DNA of 41,720 nucleotides. It comes from an uncultured Enterocloster sp. Lineage in GTDB: Bacteria > Bacillota > Clostridia > Lachnospirales > Lachnospiraceae. The stretch covers positions 1 through 41,720 of the forward strand of contig CALWQV010000019.1 of NCBI GenBank assembly GCA_944383785.1. Direction: 5' to 3'. The position numbers and the translations under genes are program-made. Of the stretch, positions 7,445 to 16,290 are shown in pieces (position 1 is the stretch's first letter; each line of letters starts with the position of its first letter). The notes beneath the pieces were generated by a model. The model ran no database searches and was not told the origin of the DNA. It worked only from the letters and a program-made list of their open reading frames with translations.

Positions 7445-8698
7445 TTATTTAGCCCGCATCACTTTGCTGTTTTTCGCCGCATTTAACGCAAGTGATACGA
7501 AGATAACACCGTAAGCGATAAATACTCTGAAAAATTCTCCAATCTGTTCATCATCGAACAAAGCGATTCCCGCCATCGGGGATACTGCAATCAATGCATG
7601 GAACAGTACAACGCCCATAAGCGCCTGAAAATTGGTGGCTCTAAAAATCGATGCTCCGCCCACTAAAATTGCAGCCGCCGCAAATGTTCCCACCTGTTCA
7701 TGGCTGGAATATACATTTATCGTACCAATGTTCTGAAGGCTGATAATCTGTCCCCATGCCGCAAAAACAGTAGATAAAATAATCGCTATAATTCTTGTTC
7801 GATCTACATTAATACCTGAGGATACTGCTACCAGCTGGTTCTGCCCCACAGTCCTTATATTTTGTCCAAGTTTTGTTTTTAAAATCCATGTATTGAACAG
7901 ACAAAGTAATGCGATCATAATTAAGCTTGCAACCGGCACATCTACAAAGTTAAGAGTAAATGCAGCCATTTCGTTAAGCTGGCTATAAACCGCAACTCCA
8001 AGGCTTGCAAAAATATATAATACCCATTTTAAACAGCCGTCCCTCTGTCCTTTCCGAAATCTGCGCACTAACTGGAATAATGACCAACAGATCATCAATA
8101 TACATACTACAAGCAAAAACTTCTGCAAAGTTGTGCTCAGGAGCGAATCCAAAGAATATTTAAACGTATCTTGGAGATTTAAGGTACTTAATAGACCCTG
8201 CCCTCCCACTACTATCATACTTTCATCTGGGAAAGGAATAAATTTTCCCATTAAAAACAGGTAGAGAAACTGATAGATACCACTCGCAAAATAGCCCAAA
8301 ATCATTGTGGTAATCATCTCATTTCCTTTTGTTTTATTCAGGATTTTCCCAGTTCCGAGTCCGAACAAAACAGCTAAAGGAATACTCACCAAAAGTGACA
8401 GGCAAAATGCTCCAAATCCAGTAAATCCTAGGGAAACCACATGTATTATGGCCATTTGCCCTGCCATTGCCCCTATTACAATTCCAAAATTAATACCTAG
8501 CCCAGCAACAATTGGAATAATCAGAGATAGTACCAGGAACCCATTCCTTGAAAACCGCGATACAATCTCCTGGAGCAAAAAGCTCATTTGAACGCCTGAA
8601 ACCAAATAGCTAACCACCAAAAGTACCGCAAATACCAGCACGACCGAGTTTTTTCGAAGGAATAAGCCGGTCTGCTTCAAAATGTCCCTCTGCTTCAT
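7445..8698 (-). CDS. ABC transporter permease (RbsC/BMP-type), second of pair
   Basis: 417 residues, polytopic membrane protein of the BPD_transp_2 family (ribose, galactose and nucleoside importers). It has about ten hydrophobic segments, with a conserved central segment (NEMITTMILGYFASG) contacting the ATPase and a GINVDRTRIIAI stretch typical of the family. It is larger than the other permease because of a loop near residues 195-250. I chose the ATG at 8698; a GTG at 8701 immediately follows the TAA of the upstream gene, and both are served by AAGGAGG. It is last in the importer operon. Confidence 0.85.
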   Translation of the reverse strand: MKQRDILKQTGLFLRKNSVVLVFAVLLVVSYLVSGVQMSFLLQEIVSRFSRNGFLVLSLIIPIVAGLGINFGIVIGAMAGQMAIIHVVSLGFTGFGAFCLSLLVSIPLAVLFGLGTGKILNKTKGNEMITTMILGYFASGIYQFLYLFLMGKFIPFPDESMIVVGGQGLLSTLNLQDTFKYSLDSLLSTTLQKFLLVVCILMICWSLFQLVRRFRKGQRDGCLKWVLYIFASLGVAVYSQLNEMAAFTLNFVDVPVASLIMIALLCLFNTWILKTKLGQNIRTVGQNQLVAVSSGINVDRTRIIAIILSTVFAAWGQIISLQNIGTINVYSSHEQVGTFAAAAILVGGASIFRATNFQALMGVVLFHALIAVSPMAGIALFDDEQIGEFFRVFIAYGVIFVSLALNAAKNSKVMRAK

Positions 8699-8701
8699 CA
8701 C

Positions 8702-9742
8702 TTATCCCCTCCTTATAATTTTTGTCAATGCGTATATAATAATTCCATTACTTACTACAATTCGCACAATTTCAGCCAAATTACTCTGCGGAGCTACCGC
8801 ATTTGCTACTGGCATAGATAATGCCAGAATACCATAAAAGAGCAATGTACCAATCACTGCGTTAAAAATTGTTGCCTGTTTGGTAGACGCCCCTCCGATC
8901 AGAACCGCCGCCACAGATTGAAATCCCATCATCAAAGGTGTCTGATAAAGCTGTAAAAATCCGTAGCTTTGGGAATAAAATATAATCCCAACCGCGCTTA
9001 ATACTGTTGACAGCACTGTCCCTAATATGCGATTTCGATCCACATTGATACCGTTCGCCGCTGCGAATTTAGGATTTTCTCCTGCTACCCGCATCATGAT
9101 TCCAGTTCTGCTGTCAAAAAATAGCTTTACGATTAAAATAATGGCAATACAGACCAGAATATATCCCAAAGGAATTTCAAAATCATCAAATTTAATCAAA
9201 AGAAACTTATCGAGTAAATATCCAAAACTTTCCGTTAGGTCAACATTAGCACGCACGCCCTTTCCCATGGGCATAGTCAGGCTTTGTTTTGTCACTGGAA
9301 GAAAAATCCAGAAAATAGAAAACAGGGAGACAACAGAAAAGCCGATATAGGTCGCAATCATCATTTCTGAGCCCTTTACATAATTTAAAAGTTTTCCATA
9401 AATCCAGCCCATAACTAATGAAAATGGAACAGATAATATAACTGCAACAATCAAGCTGGCCCAGCCGGCAAAACCGAATTCAATCGCCAATATGCCGCCA
9501 AGAAGTCCGCAAACAATTCCCAATGGAGAGCCGAAATTCAGTCCTATCCCAGACCGAATTCCAGGTACCATTGCCAAAGCAAGCACAAAATTCATGCACC
9601 AGCGAATCATAACATCGGATACCGATCTTTGAAAAGCCAGATCTAGCGCCGCTGTAATTATCAACAAAGCCACAAAAAATGCGGATATAATAAGACGGGC
9701 TGTTCCATACATCTCAACCCCCGATTTTAAACGGCTTTTCAT
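8702..9742 (-). CDS. ABC transporter permease (RbsC/BMP-type), first of pair
   Basis: 346 residues, about eight to ten membrane segments, BPD_transp_2 family. Typical motifs are the glycine-rich GIRSGIGLNFGSPLGIVCG at the start of the core, KGSEMMIATYIG, and GVRANVDL in the large outer loop. The start overlaps the ATPase stop by four bases (ATGA), so translation is coupled. With its partner at 7445 it forms the heterodimeric channel of the importer. Confidence 0.87.
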   Translation of the reverse strand: MKSRLKSGVEMYGTARLIISAFFVALLIITAALDLAFQRSVSDVMIRWCMNFVLALAMVPGIRSGIGLNFGSPLGIVCGLLGGILAIEFGFAGWASLIVAVILSVPFSLVMGWIYGKLLNYVKGSEMMIATYIGFSVVSLFSIFWIFLPVTKQSLTMPMGKGVRANVDLTESFGYLLDKFLLIKFDDFEIPLGYILVCIAIILIVKLFFDSRTGIMMRVAGENPKFAAANGINVDRNRILGTVLSTVLSAVGIIFYSQSYGFLQLYQTPLMMGFQSVAAVLIGGASTKQATIFNAVIGTLLFYGILALSMPVANAVAPQSNLAEIVRIVVSNGIIIYALTKIIRRG

Positions 9743-11346
9743 AATCTATCTCTCCCTTCTGCGGCATTTTGATCATAAATTCCAGACATCATCATTCCAT
9801 ATTTTTCATCCGAATCCTCAGGCTTCAAAACTCCCACCACACTGCCTTCAGAAATAATTGCGATACGGTCACAAACGCTGCGCATTTCCGCCAGCTCAGA
9901 AGACGTCATAATGATCGTAATATTTTCCTCCTGATTCAACTTAACAAGATGCTCCAGAAGCAAGGTTTTCGCCCCTATATCAATTCCTCTAGTCGGTTCC
10001 GATACAAACAGGATTTTAGGCGCAAGTGTTAATGCACGTGCCACACATACCTTCTGTTGATTTCCTCCCGATAAACGAACCGTATTCTGGGATGGGCCAG
10101 TACAGCGGATATCCAATGTCTGTATCATCTTGTTTGCATGTTCAGTTATCATTTTTTTGTCCAACTGACTAAAAAATCCGTACATCCGTAAAAACTGCTT
10201 TTTTACCTTCATAGCTGAAATTGCAATATTTAATGCGATAGAACTGTCCAGCAAAAGACCTGTCCCTCTTCGGTCTTCAGAGACAAACGCGCAGCCTTTT
10301 TTCATTGCGAGAAGCGGATTCGGCCTTGAAATCTCCTCTCCCCATAGCTTGACTTTCCCTTCAGATGGGTAAACCCCCATAATACCATTAGCAATAGACA
10401 GCTTTCCTTGACCAGCTAATCCTCCAATCCCCAAGAACTCGCCTTCATAGACTTTTAAATTCACATTTTGGGATTCTTCTCCCTTCATTTGTACGCCAAA
10501 ATTTTCTAATTCCAGAATACAACGTCGGTTCTCCAAATTACGTTCTATTTTTCCTCTAATCTTCTCAACCTTCCGGCCTACCATTAACTGTGCCAACTCG
10601 GGAGCGTTTGTCTCCGAGGCCCTTTTACAGGCAACAACCTGACCATCACGGAGAATCGTTACCGTATCGCAAACCTTAATAACCTCATCCAGCCTATGTG
10701 TAATAAAAATAATGGATGCCCCACTTTTAGCCAGTTTTTTCATAACATCTAGCAGATTTTCCGCTTCACTTTCCGTCAATACAGCCGTCGGTTCATCAAA
10801 TACTAGCAGTTTTACTTGCTTTTTATCTATCTCACGGGCTATTTCAATAAACTGCATATGTCCTACGGGCAGTCCCCCAACAAATGCATTTTCATTTACT
10901 TTTAACCCGATTTTAGCCAAAGCCGTTCGTGCATCTCGCCCCATTGCATCGATATCAATGGTTGCCAATTGCTTTCCAAATATTTTGCTGATAATCGTGT
11001 TCTTTAGCGGTTCTCTGTTTAATTTAATGTTTTCTGAGATAGTGAAGCCTGGTATCAGCATAAATTCCTGATGTACCATTCCAATTCCAACATGCATCGC
11101 CTGTATCGGTGAAGTAATCTCGACTTTTTCGCCATTAAATAATATCTCGCCCTGGAAGCCATTGCTATTTTGAATCACAGGCATGCCAAATAGAATATTC
11201 ATTAATGTGGATTTTCCCGCGCCATTCTCTCCTAAAAGAGCATGAATTTCTCCTGGCTTAATTTTCAGATCAACATTATTAAGTACCTGGTTTGATCCAT
11301 ATGATTTGGAAATTCCTCGCATCTCCAGAATATATTCCTGTTCCAA
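9739..11346 (-). CDS. Sugar/nucleoside-type ABC importer ATPase with two nucleotide-binding domains
   Basis: 535 residues in two tandem ATPase domains. The first has a canonical Walker A (GENGAGKSTLM, near 39-49) and Walker B (LLVFDEPTAVL), but a weak signature (GHMQFIEIAREI). The second has a degenerate Walker A (GLAGQGKLSIA) and a good signature (RLSGGNQQKVCVARAL) followed by SEPTRGID. This asymmetry is normal for the RbsA/MglA/NupO class. It powers import with the two downstream permeases and the DUF3798 lipoprotein encoded upstream. It is separated from the lipoprotein gene by a terminator-like hairpin, so it should be made in lower amount. Confidence 0.92.
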   Translation of the reverse strand: MEQEYILEMRGISKSYGSNQVLNNVDLKIKPGEIHALLGENGAGKSTLMNILFGMPVIQNSNGFQGEILFNGEKVEITSPIQAMHVGIGMVHQEFMLIPGFTISENIKLNREPLKNTIISKIFGKQLATIDIDAMGRDARTALAKIGLKVNENAFVGGLPVGHMQFIEIAREIDKKQVKLLVFDEPTAVLTESEAENLLDVMKKLAKSGASIIFITHRLDEVIKVCDTVTILRDGQVVACKRASETNAPELAQLMVGRKVEKIRGKIERNLENRRCILELENFGVQMKGEESQNVNLKVYEGEFLGIGGLAGQGKLSIANGIMGVYPSEGKVKLWGEEISRPNPLLAMKKGCAFVSEDRRGTGLLLDSSIALNIAISAMKVKKQFLRMYGFFSQLDKKMITEHANKMIQTLDIRCTGPSQNTVRLSGGNQQKVCVARALTLAPKILFVSEPTRGIDIGAKTLLLEHLVKLNQEENITIIMTSSELAEMRSVCDRIAIISEGSVVGVLKPEDSDEKYGMMMSGIYDQNAAEGRDRL

Positions 11347-11392
11347 TGCTTACCTCCCCTTCCATATTTTTCCTTTACCTTCTGAATTTCTC

Positions 11393-11443
11393 AAAAAGTG
11401 CAGCACAATACCATCTGCTCATTCTCAAGATATTGTGCTGCAC
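11393..11443 (-). terminator. Intra-operon terminator/attenuator between binding protein and ATPase genes
   Basis: On the minus strand a perfect 13-bp stem (11431-11443 with 11398-11410, GTGCAGCACAATA) with a 20-base loop is followed by UUUUU (11393-11397). It lies in the 120-base gap after the lipoprotein stop. Partial termination here would give more binding protein than ATPase and permease, a common arrangement. Confidence 0.8.
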
Positions 11444-11466
11444 TAAATTTACTCACTATTCAATAA

Positions 11467-12660
11467 TTACAGCATTGCCCAAGGAGAAAGGATCAGGGCA
11501 TAATTGTCATAGCTTTCTGTTCCATCAATAGATGTATAAGTACTAAAGCTTACTTCATCAACCGACTGATTACAAACCTCAGCGTATGCTTCTCTCAATG
11601 CCTCCATATCAACCTTGCCATCTGTTTTACCTTCGATAAAGTACTGAGCATATACCACGCCTGTATTCATGCAGTTTACAACATTTGGTGTCGCGCGCAC
11701 TGAAAATCTCCCGGTATTACCCATTTCCGCGCAATGCTTCTGCAGTTCTTCTACCATCCATGCGGAATCGCCCTTCTTATCATCTGGTACTGAAATATTG
11801 AATGCCTCCGGATAGCCATTAAACGGGGAGGATTGGCTGGAATTCATATAAATTCCTCTTCCCTCTTCCTCCAGTGTCTTAATAACTGCCACTGATGAAA
11901 CAGCATTCAAATCCCAAAATGCGCACGTATCGCCGTATTTTTCCAATTGCTTAGGAATATCTTCACGGCAGAACTGCTGACAGCCTGCTGTACCGGCATC
12001 AGATTGCGGATCAGGATATGTAACCGGAATGAACTCAATTCCCAGTTCTTTCGCTCTCTCTTCTGCAAGAATTTTAGCTCCGGAAACCTTCTCATATCCA
12101 AGTAGCCGCGGGAAGCAGTAATAAATAATAGTTTCCGCGCCCATTTCTTTTGCTCGATCTACCATATCTGTGGCGTTTTGATAAGTATCCATATCGATTA
12201 CGATATCCGCTGTGGAAGCAATGGTTGCCGGATCCTCTCCTGGCCCGCCGTCAATATAAAGCACATCTGGCCTTTTTTCCTTTGCTTTCGCAATTGCTGC
12301 TGCGCATCCAGGTACACCCTGGCAAAATACAACCGCTTTTATATCCGGATCCGATACAAGAGACAGCATATTGGAAATTGTCGTTTCCTGTTCTTTCATA
12401 AAATTATCAGGATAAGTCTGAATTACAACTCTGTCCTCCCCTAGTTTGTTCTTCCAATACTCTGCCGCGCGATACTCTTCTTCGCTATAAGAAACCGTTC
12501 CGCAGATAATTCCAATCTTCCCTTTAGACTCTTCTGATGTCTCGGCGACTGATGATTCACCTTCGGATGAAGTCCCCGATGATGTGCTGGAAGCTGGCGC
12601 ACATGCAGCAAGAGAACAGCAAAGAGCCAGGGCTAGAACGCTAGAAAACCGTTTTTTCAT
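11467..12660 (-). CDS. DUF3798 ABC substrate-binding lipoprotein
   Basis: 397 residues. It starts with a lipoprotein signal (KKR, hydrophobic core, LAAC with C20 as lipidation site), then a Ser/Thr/Glu-rich linker to about residue 45. The remainder is a type-I periplasmic-binding-like fold with the character of DUF3798 (PF12683): KIGIICGTVSYSEEEYRAAE, then a CQGVPGC segment. DUF3798 proteins have no firmly known ligand. It is first in the importer operon and sits on the outer face of the membrane. The promoter carries the GTATAC-type operator, linking uptake to the same signal as the Zn-ADH operon. Confidence 0.85.
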   Translation of the reverse strand: MKKRFSSVLALALCCSLAACAPASSTSSGTSSEGESSVAETSEESKGKIGIICGTVSYSEEEYRAAEYWKNKLGEDRVVIQTYPDNFMKEQETTISNMLSLVSDPDIKAVVFCQGVPGCAAAIAKAKEKRPDVLYIDGGPGEDPATIASTADIVIDMDTYQNATDMVDRAKEMGAETIIYYCFPRLLGYEKVSGAKILAEERAKELGIEFIPVTYPDPQSDAGTAGCQQFCREDIPKQLEKYGDTCAFWDLNAVSSVAVIKTLEEEGRGIYMNSSQSSPFNGYPEAFNISVPDDKKGDSAWMVEELQKHCAEMGNTGRFSVRATPNVVNCMNTGVVYAQYFIEGKTDGKVDMEALREAYAEVCNQSVDEVSFSTYTSIDGTESYDNYALILSPWAML

Positions 12661-12729
12661 AAATTTTCCCTCCTAATAATTTTAATTAATTTTATGCTGC
12701 AATTACAATCTTTCAAACCTCCTGGGTAT

Positions 12730-12758
12730 ATCGTATACCGTATATTTTGTTTTGTCAA
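12730..12758 (-). promoter_or_regulatory. Importer promoter with overlapping GTATACCGTATAT operator
   Basis: On the minus strand TTGACA (12753-12758) and TACGAT (12730-12735) are 17 bases apart. GTATACCGTATAT (12733-12745, plus-strand reading) overlaps the -10 and spacer. It is the complement of the site at 5750-5762 with one difference, so the same repressor should act on both operons. Confidence 0.75.
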
Positions 12759-12828
12759 TCTCTTTTTTGTAATTTTTTTTAATTTTATTTTTAAAACGAT
12801 TTGTTATATGGTCATTTTTACAAAATAA

Positions 12829-12857
12829 TTGATTTTTTTATATTTATGTACTATGAT
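12829..12857 (+). promoter_or_regulatory. Promoter of the M24 peptidase gene
   Basis: TTGATT (12829-12834) and TATGAT (12852-12857) are separated by 17 bases in an AT-rich stretch, about 55 bases before the start codon. No GTATAC-type site overlaps it; the nearest is the importer operator about 85 bases away. Confidence 0.6.
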
Positions 12858-12914
12858 AAATTTACAGTTCAATCTTTCTCTCCTTCAATTTAATTTCCAA
12901 CTGAGGTGAATAAA

Positions 12915-14024
12915 ATGAAGGTATCCCCTTTCAAAAAAAGAGTTGAAAAAGTTTTATCTATTATGAAAAAAAATCAGATCAGCTGTATGCTAGTCACACC
13001 TTCTTCCGATTTGAAGTATCTATGCGGTTACTCTGTTAATGGAGATGAGCGATTTTTGGCCTTAATCCTCTGCCCGGGTCGAGAACCCTTCATGATTGCC
13101 AATTCTCTTTATGAGCTTCAGGTAACAGATACGCCTATTACCGAATTCATATATTGGCAAGATGGTGAAAATCCATTCGAGCTACTAAAGCAGGCCCTTA
13201 TAACCCGTCAGATTGAAACTAACCGAATTGCGCTCTCATCGTCAATGCCTGTGTTATTTTCTTTACCCCTGATGGACTTATGGGAAAATGCTTCTTTTAT
13301 CAACGCAAGCAATTACATACAGCCTCTGCGCATTTACAAAGATCGGGCTGAAATGGATGCTATCATTGCCGCTACTTCCAAAGCCGAGCAGTCATTAAAG
13401 GCTATTATGGATAAGGGAACTTACTGGATCGGAAAGACAGAAGAAGATTTGCTGGCAGAATTTCGTTTTGAAATGACAAAACGAGGTTTAAAAAACGCAG
13501 ATGCTTGTGTCGCTTCAGGCGCCAACGCGGCTTGCCCCCACCATAGTACTGGTCCTTCCCTAATTGAGCCCGGAAAATGTCTTCTTATTGATTTTGGCGC
13601 TACTTACGAAAACTACTATAGTGATATGACTAGAACATTCTTTTTCGGAAAGCCTGACGAACGTTTTTGCCGTATCTATGATATTGTTCTTGACGCCTGC
13701 CTTGCTGGTGAAAACGCCGCAAAAGCAGGAAATCAACTCCAAGACGTAGATACTGCAGCGCGTAATGTTATAACCAAGGCTGGTTATGGTGATTACTTTA
13801 TCCACCGAACCGGTCATGGAATTGGAATTGATTATCATGAAGGGCCCTCTGCAGGGCCTGGCGAGCAGTTTCCCATCTCTCCTGGTATGGTATTTTCATG
13901 CGAACCGGGTATTTATCTCCCTGGTGAATTTGGTGTCCGCATTGAAGACCAAATTATGATTGAAGAAGATGGCTCTACTAAAATTCTTCATTCTTTCCCC
14001 AAAAATTTAATAATAATTGATTAA
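12915..14024 (+). CDS. M24 family metallopeptidase (Xaa-Pro dipeptidase/aminopeptidase type)
   Basis: 369 residues from the ATG at 12915, six bases after GAGGTGA; a GTG at 12906 lies within that ribosome site. It has an N-terminal creatinase/prolidase-like domain (to about 140) and a pita-bread catalytic domain. All five metal ligands are visible: D226, D237, H301 (HRTGHGIG), E330 (CEPGIY) and E344 (RIEDQ). Their presence argues for a true dinuclear metallopeptidase and against creatinase, which lacks them. It probably cleaves a short proline-containing peptide or a related amide in the cytoplasm. It is divergent from the importer, so the imported compound may be peptide- or amide-linked. Confidence 0.88.
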   Translation: MKVSPFKKRVEKVLSIMKKNQISCMLVTPSSDLKYLCGYSVNGDERFLALILCPGREPFMIANSLYELQVTDTPITEFIYWQDGENPFELLKQALITRQIETNRIALSSSMPVLFSLPLMDLWENASFINASNYIQPLRIYKDRAEMDAIIAATSKAEQSLKAIMDKGTYWIGKTEEDLLAEFRFEMTKRGLKNADACVASGANAACPHHSTGPSLIEPGKCLLIDFGATYENYYSDMTRTFFFGKPDERFCRIYDIVLDACLAGENAAKAGNQLQDVDTAARNVITKAGYGDYFIHRTGHGIGIDYHEGPSAGPGEQFPISPGMVFSCEPGIYLPGEFGVRIEDQIMIEEDGSTKILHSFPKNLIIID

Positions 14025-14031
14025 CGTTTCA

Positions 14032-14071
14032 AAAAGCATTGACTCTTCTTTATGTGTGGGTCAATGCTTTT
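14032..14071 (+). terminator. Intrinsic terminator after the M24 peptidase
   Basis: AAAAGCATTGAC (14032-14043) pairs perfectly with GTCAATGCTTTT (14060-14071) around a 16-base loop. The U-rich 3' arm serves as the tail. It separates the M24 gene from the next unit, which has its own strong promoter. Confidence 0.75.
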
Positions 14072-14097
14072 ACATTAATTTACATATTTTTTAATGA

Positions 14098-14154
14098 TTG
14101 ACACTTTTGTTTTGTTGAATTATAATAAAATTCAGAATACAGAATACGGAATAC
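14098..14154 (+). promoter_or_regulatory. Consensus promoter and triple GAATAC operator for the M20 gene
   Basis: TTGACA (14098-14103) and TATAAT (14121-14126) with a 17-base spacer form a perfect consensus promoter. GAATAC occurs three times with a 7-base period (14135, 14142, 14149), over the start region. GAATACGGAATAC (14142-14154) matches the GTATACGGTATAC operator at 11 of 13 positions with identical spacing, so a variant operator is likely. Confidence 0.7.
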
Positions 14155-14183
14155 AAATATGTTTTTTAGAAAGGAACGATAAA

Positions 14184-15611
14184 ATGATTATAAGCGAGAA
14201 GTCCCAAAAACAAATACTAACCAAAATCGATCAGTGGCTTGATGACAATACGCCTAGTATGGTAAATGATATTTTGCGACTTGTTCGAATTAGAAGCATA
14301 TCGGACGCCTCTCAAGGGTTCAAGGGGGCTCCTTATGGCCAAGAATGTCTTGATGCACTAAATACTGTCATGGATTACTGCAATAAACTTGGTCTGCCCA
14401 CCGTAAACCATGAGGGGTATTGTGCAACAGCCGTATTAAAGGGCAATCTCAATGATGAAATTGGCATTTTTTCGCATTTAGATATCGTACCCGCTGGAAA
14501 TGGCTGGTCTTTCGATCCATTCGATCCATTTGTGCGTGATGGTTTCATTTTTGGACGAGGCACTCTTGATAATAAAGGCGCTGTAGTAACAACCATTTAT
14601 ACGGTCAAGTGTCTGTTGGATCTCGGATATCATCTAGATCATAGTATTCTTCTATTCTTCGGCTGCAACGAAGAGAAGGGTATGGAGGATGTTAAATACT
14701 ATTTAAGCAAAAATAAGGCCCCAATATTTTCATTTACTGCGGATTCTGATTTTCCACTGGCGAATGCAGAGTATGGCATCTATCGTGCTGTCTTAAGAAA
14801 AAATATTGGAGATTCAAATTTAGAAGATCTTTATGCAGGCGAAGCTGAAAATATGGTTCCCGATAAGGCTTGGGCTATTTTTTCCAATCTGAATTTTGAA
14901 GAATTACAATCTTTTTGTAAGAATTCGGAGGCGATCCAAATCGTCGCTCTCCCTGATGGACTTGTAAAAATTATCGGTTCAGGAATTGCCAGCCATGCAG
15001 CGTTTCCTCAGAAGTCCAAAAACGCTCTTGTCACATTAGCTGATTTCATACTTTCACATAAGCTTGCTCTTGGTTCCGCCGAAGAAACTTTTCGTTTTTT
15101 GGCTAACTCATATCGCGACTGCTATGGTATCGGCTTAAACCTGACATCTGCTCCATCCGACCGTCTGTTTCACATCGGTTCTTGTGCCAGACTAAAAGAC
15201 AATATGTTATCGCAAACAATTGATATCCGATACGCACCAGAAATATCATCAGAAAATATTTCTGAAAAGCTAAATGCTCATTGCGAAAAATATCACTTTT
15301 CCGTTGGGCAGATCGATGTTAATCCGCCAATGTATATATCACCGGATCATCCTGCTGTAAAAGCGCTTACTAGCATCAGTAATCAGATTTTAAAAACCAA
15401 CAATCCTCCGCACATTGCTCCTGGCGGAACCTATGCCCGGAAGATTCCGAACTGTGTTGGATTTGGGCCCAATATTTCTCACGATACTAATCCATTCTGT
15501 CCGGGAAAAGGCAGCGGGCATCAGCCTGATGAGGTTACGCGCATTTATAATTTACAAAATGCTTTAAAAATATATGTTCTTGGTTTGCTGGAGATTGATC
15601 ACCTGCTATAA
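14184..15611 (+). CDS. M20 family dipeptidase (PepV/Sapep-like)
   Basis: 475 residues from the ATG at 14184 with AAAGGAA upstream. The longer frame to 14094 runs through the promoter and is not used. Zinc ligands and catalytic residues of clan MH are visible: H98 and D100 (SHLDIVPAG), D129 (GRGTLDNKG), E163/E164 (CNEEKG) and D187 (TADSDFP). The lid domain is near 190-380, and GHQPDE near the C terminus supplies the last ligand. PepV-type enzymes cleave dipeptides, including carnosine-like and D-amino-acid dipeptides. It is first in an operon with the flavoprotein and second FCD regulator. With the M24 enzyme it suggests that hydrolysis of peptide or amide bonds belongs to the island's pathway. 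Confidence 0.88.
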   Translation: MIISEKSQKQILTKIDQWLDDNTPSMVNDILRLVRIRSISDASQGFKGAPYGQECLDALNTVMDYCNKLGLPTVNHEGYCATAVLKGNLNDEIGIFSHLDIVPAGNGWSFDPFDPFVRDGFIFGRGTLDNKGAVVTTIYTVKCLLDLGYHLDHSILLFFGCNEEKGMEDVKYYLSKNKAPIFSFTADSDFPLANAEYGIYRAVLRKNIGDSNLEDLYAGEAENMVPDKAWAIFSNLNFEELQSFCKNSEAIQIVALPDGLVKIIGSGIASHAAFPQKSKNALVTLADFILSHKLALGSAEETFRFLANSYRDCYGIGLNLTSAPSDRLFHIGSCARLKDNMLSQTIDIRYAPEISSENISEKLNAHCEKYHFSVGQIDVNPPMYISPDHPAVKALTSISNQILKTNNPPHIAPGGTYARKIPNCVGFGPNISHDTNPFCPGKGSGHQPDEVTRIYNLQNALKIYVLGLLEIDHLL

Positions 15612-15632
15612 AAGAAAGGAAATGATTTACTA

Positions 15633-16250
15633 GTGAAAGTTTTAATGCTTAATGGCAGCCCTCACGCGGCAGGTAGTACCTATACAGCGCTTTATGAAAT
15701 GAACAACGTTTTCTCCCAGGAAGGCATCGATTGTGAATTAATACATGTGGGGCATTTAGACATTCGCGGATGTACCGCCTGTAATCGCTGTTTTCAAACA
15801 GGCCATTGTATATATTCGGATTGCGTAAATGAGCTTTCCGTTAAATTTCAGGAGGCAGATGGCTTGGTAGTTGGAAGTCCCGTTTATTTTGCTTCCGCAA
15901 ACGCCACCCTAATCGCGTTATTAGATCGCCTTTTTTACAGCACGCATTTTGATAAGACTATGAAAGTTGGAGCGTGCGTGGTTTCTGCTAGAAGAGGGGG
16001 ATTATCTTCGTCATTTGATGAATTAAATAAATATTTTGCTTTTAGTGGTATGCCCATCGCATCCAGTCAATATTGGAACAGTATACATGGACACAATGCC
16101 TGCCAGGCGCAGCAGGACCTTGAAGGGCTTCAAACAATGCGAACGCTTGCACGAAATATGGTCTTTCTAATGAAAAGTATTTCTCTAGGTAAGGAGGCGT
16201 ATGGACTTCCGCAGCTTGAAAAGCCAATTCGAACAAGCTTTATTCGTTAA
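15633..16250 (+). CDS. Iron-sulfur flavoprotein / NADPH-dependent FMN reductase-like
   Basis: 205 residues with a flavodoxin-like fold (KVLMLNGSPHAAGST, phosphate loop of FMN; SPVYFASANA). A cysteine cluster C47, C50, C53, C59 and C64 fits the compact iron-sulfur site of archaeal-type iron-sulfur flavoproteins. It would be a cytoplasmic electron carrier or reductase. The start is a GTG at 15633, 12 bases after AAAGGA; a three-codon frame (ATG at 15622) ends on the TAG overlapping the GTG, so re-initiation is possible. It lies 21 bases after the M20 gene. Confidence 0.8.
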   Translation: MKVLMLNGSPHAAGSTYTALYEMNNVFSQEGIDCELIHVGHLDIRGCTACNRCFQTGHCIYSDCVNELSVKFQEADGLVVGSPVYFASANATLIALLDRLFYSTHFDKTMKVGACVVSARRGGLSSSFDELNKYFAFSGMPIASSQYWNSIHGHNACQAQQDLEGLQTMRTLARNMVFLMKSISLGKEAYGLPQLEKPIRTSFIR

Positions 16251-16290
16251 ATATGGATTGTAATTTATAGAAAATATGGGGTAAATGGAA

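Noticed and set aside
1330-14024. Creatinine to creatine to sarcosine pathway (creatininase-family hydrolase plus M24 'creatinase-like' protein)
   Set aside because: The M24 protein keeps all five metal ligands of true metallopeptidases, which creatinase lacks. The hydrolase is longer than creatininase and stands with two dehydrogenases.
14094-14183. Upstream start for the M20 peptidase
   Set aside because: These codons cover a perfect promoter and the operator-like repeats; the ATG at 14184 has a ribosome site and the normal N terminus.
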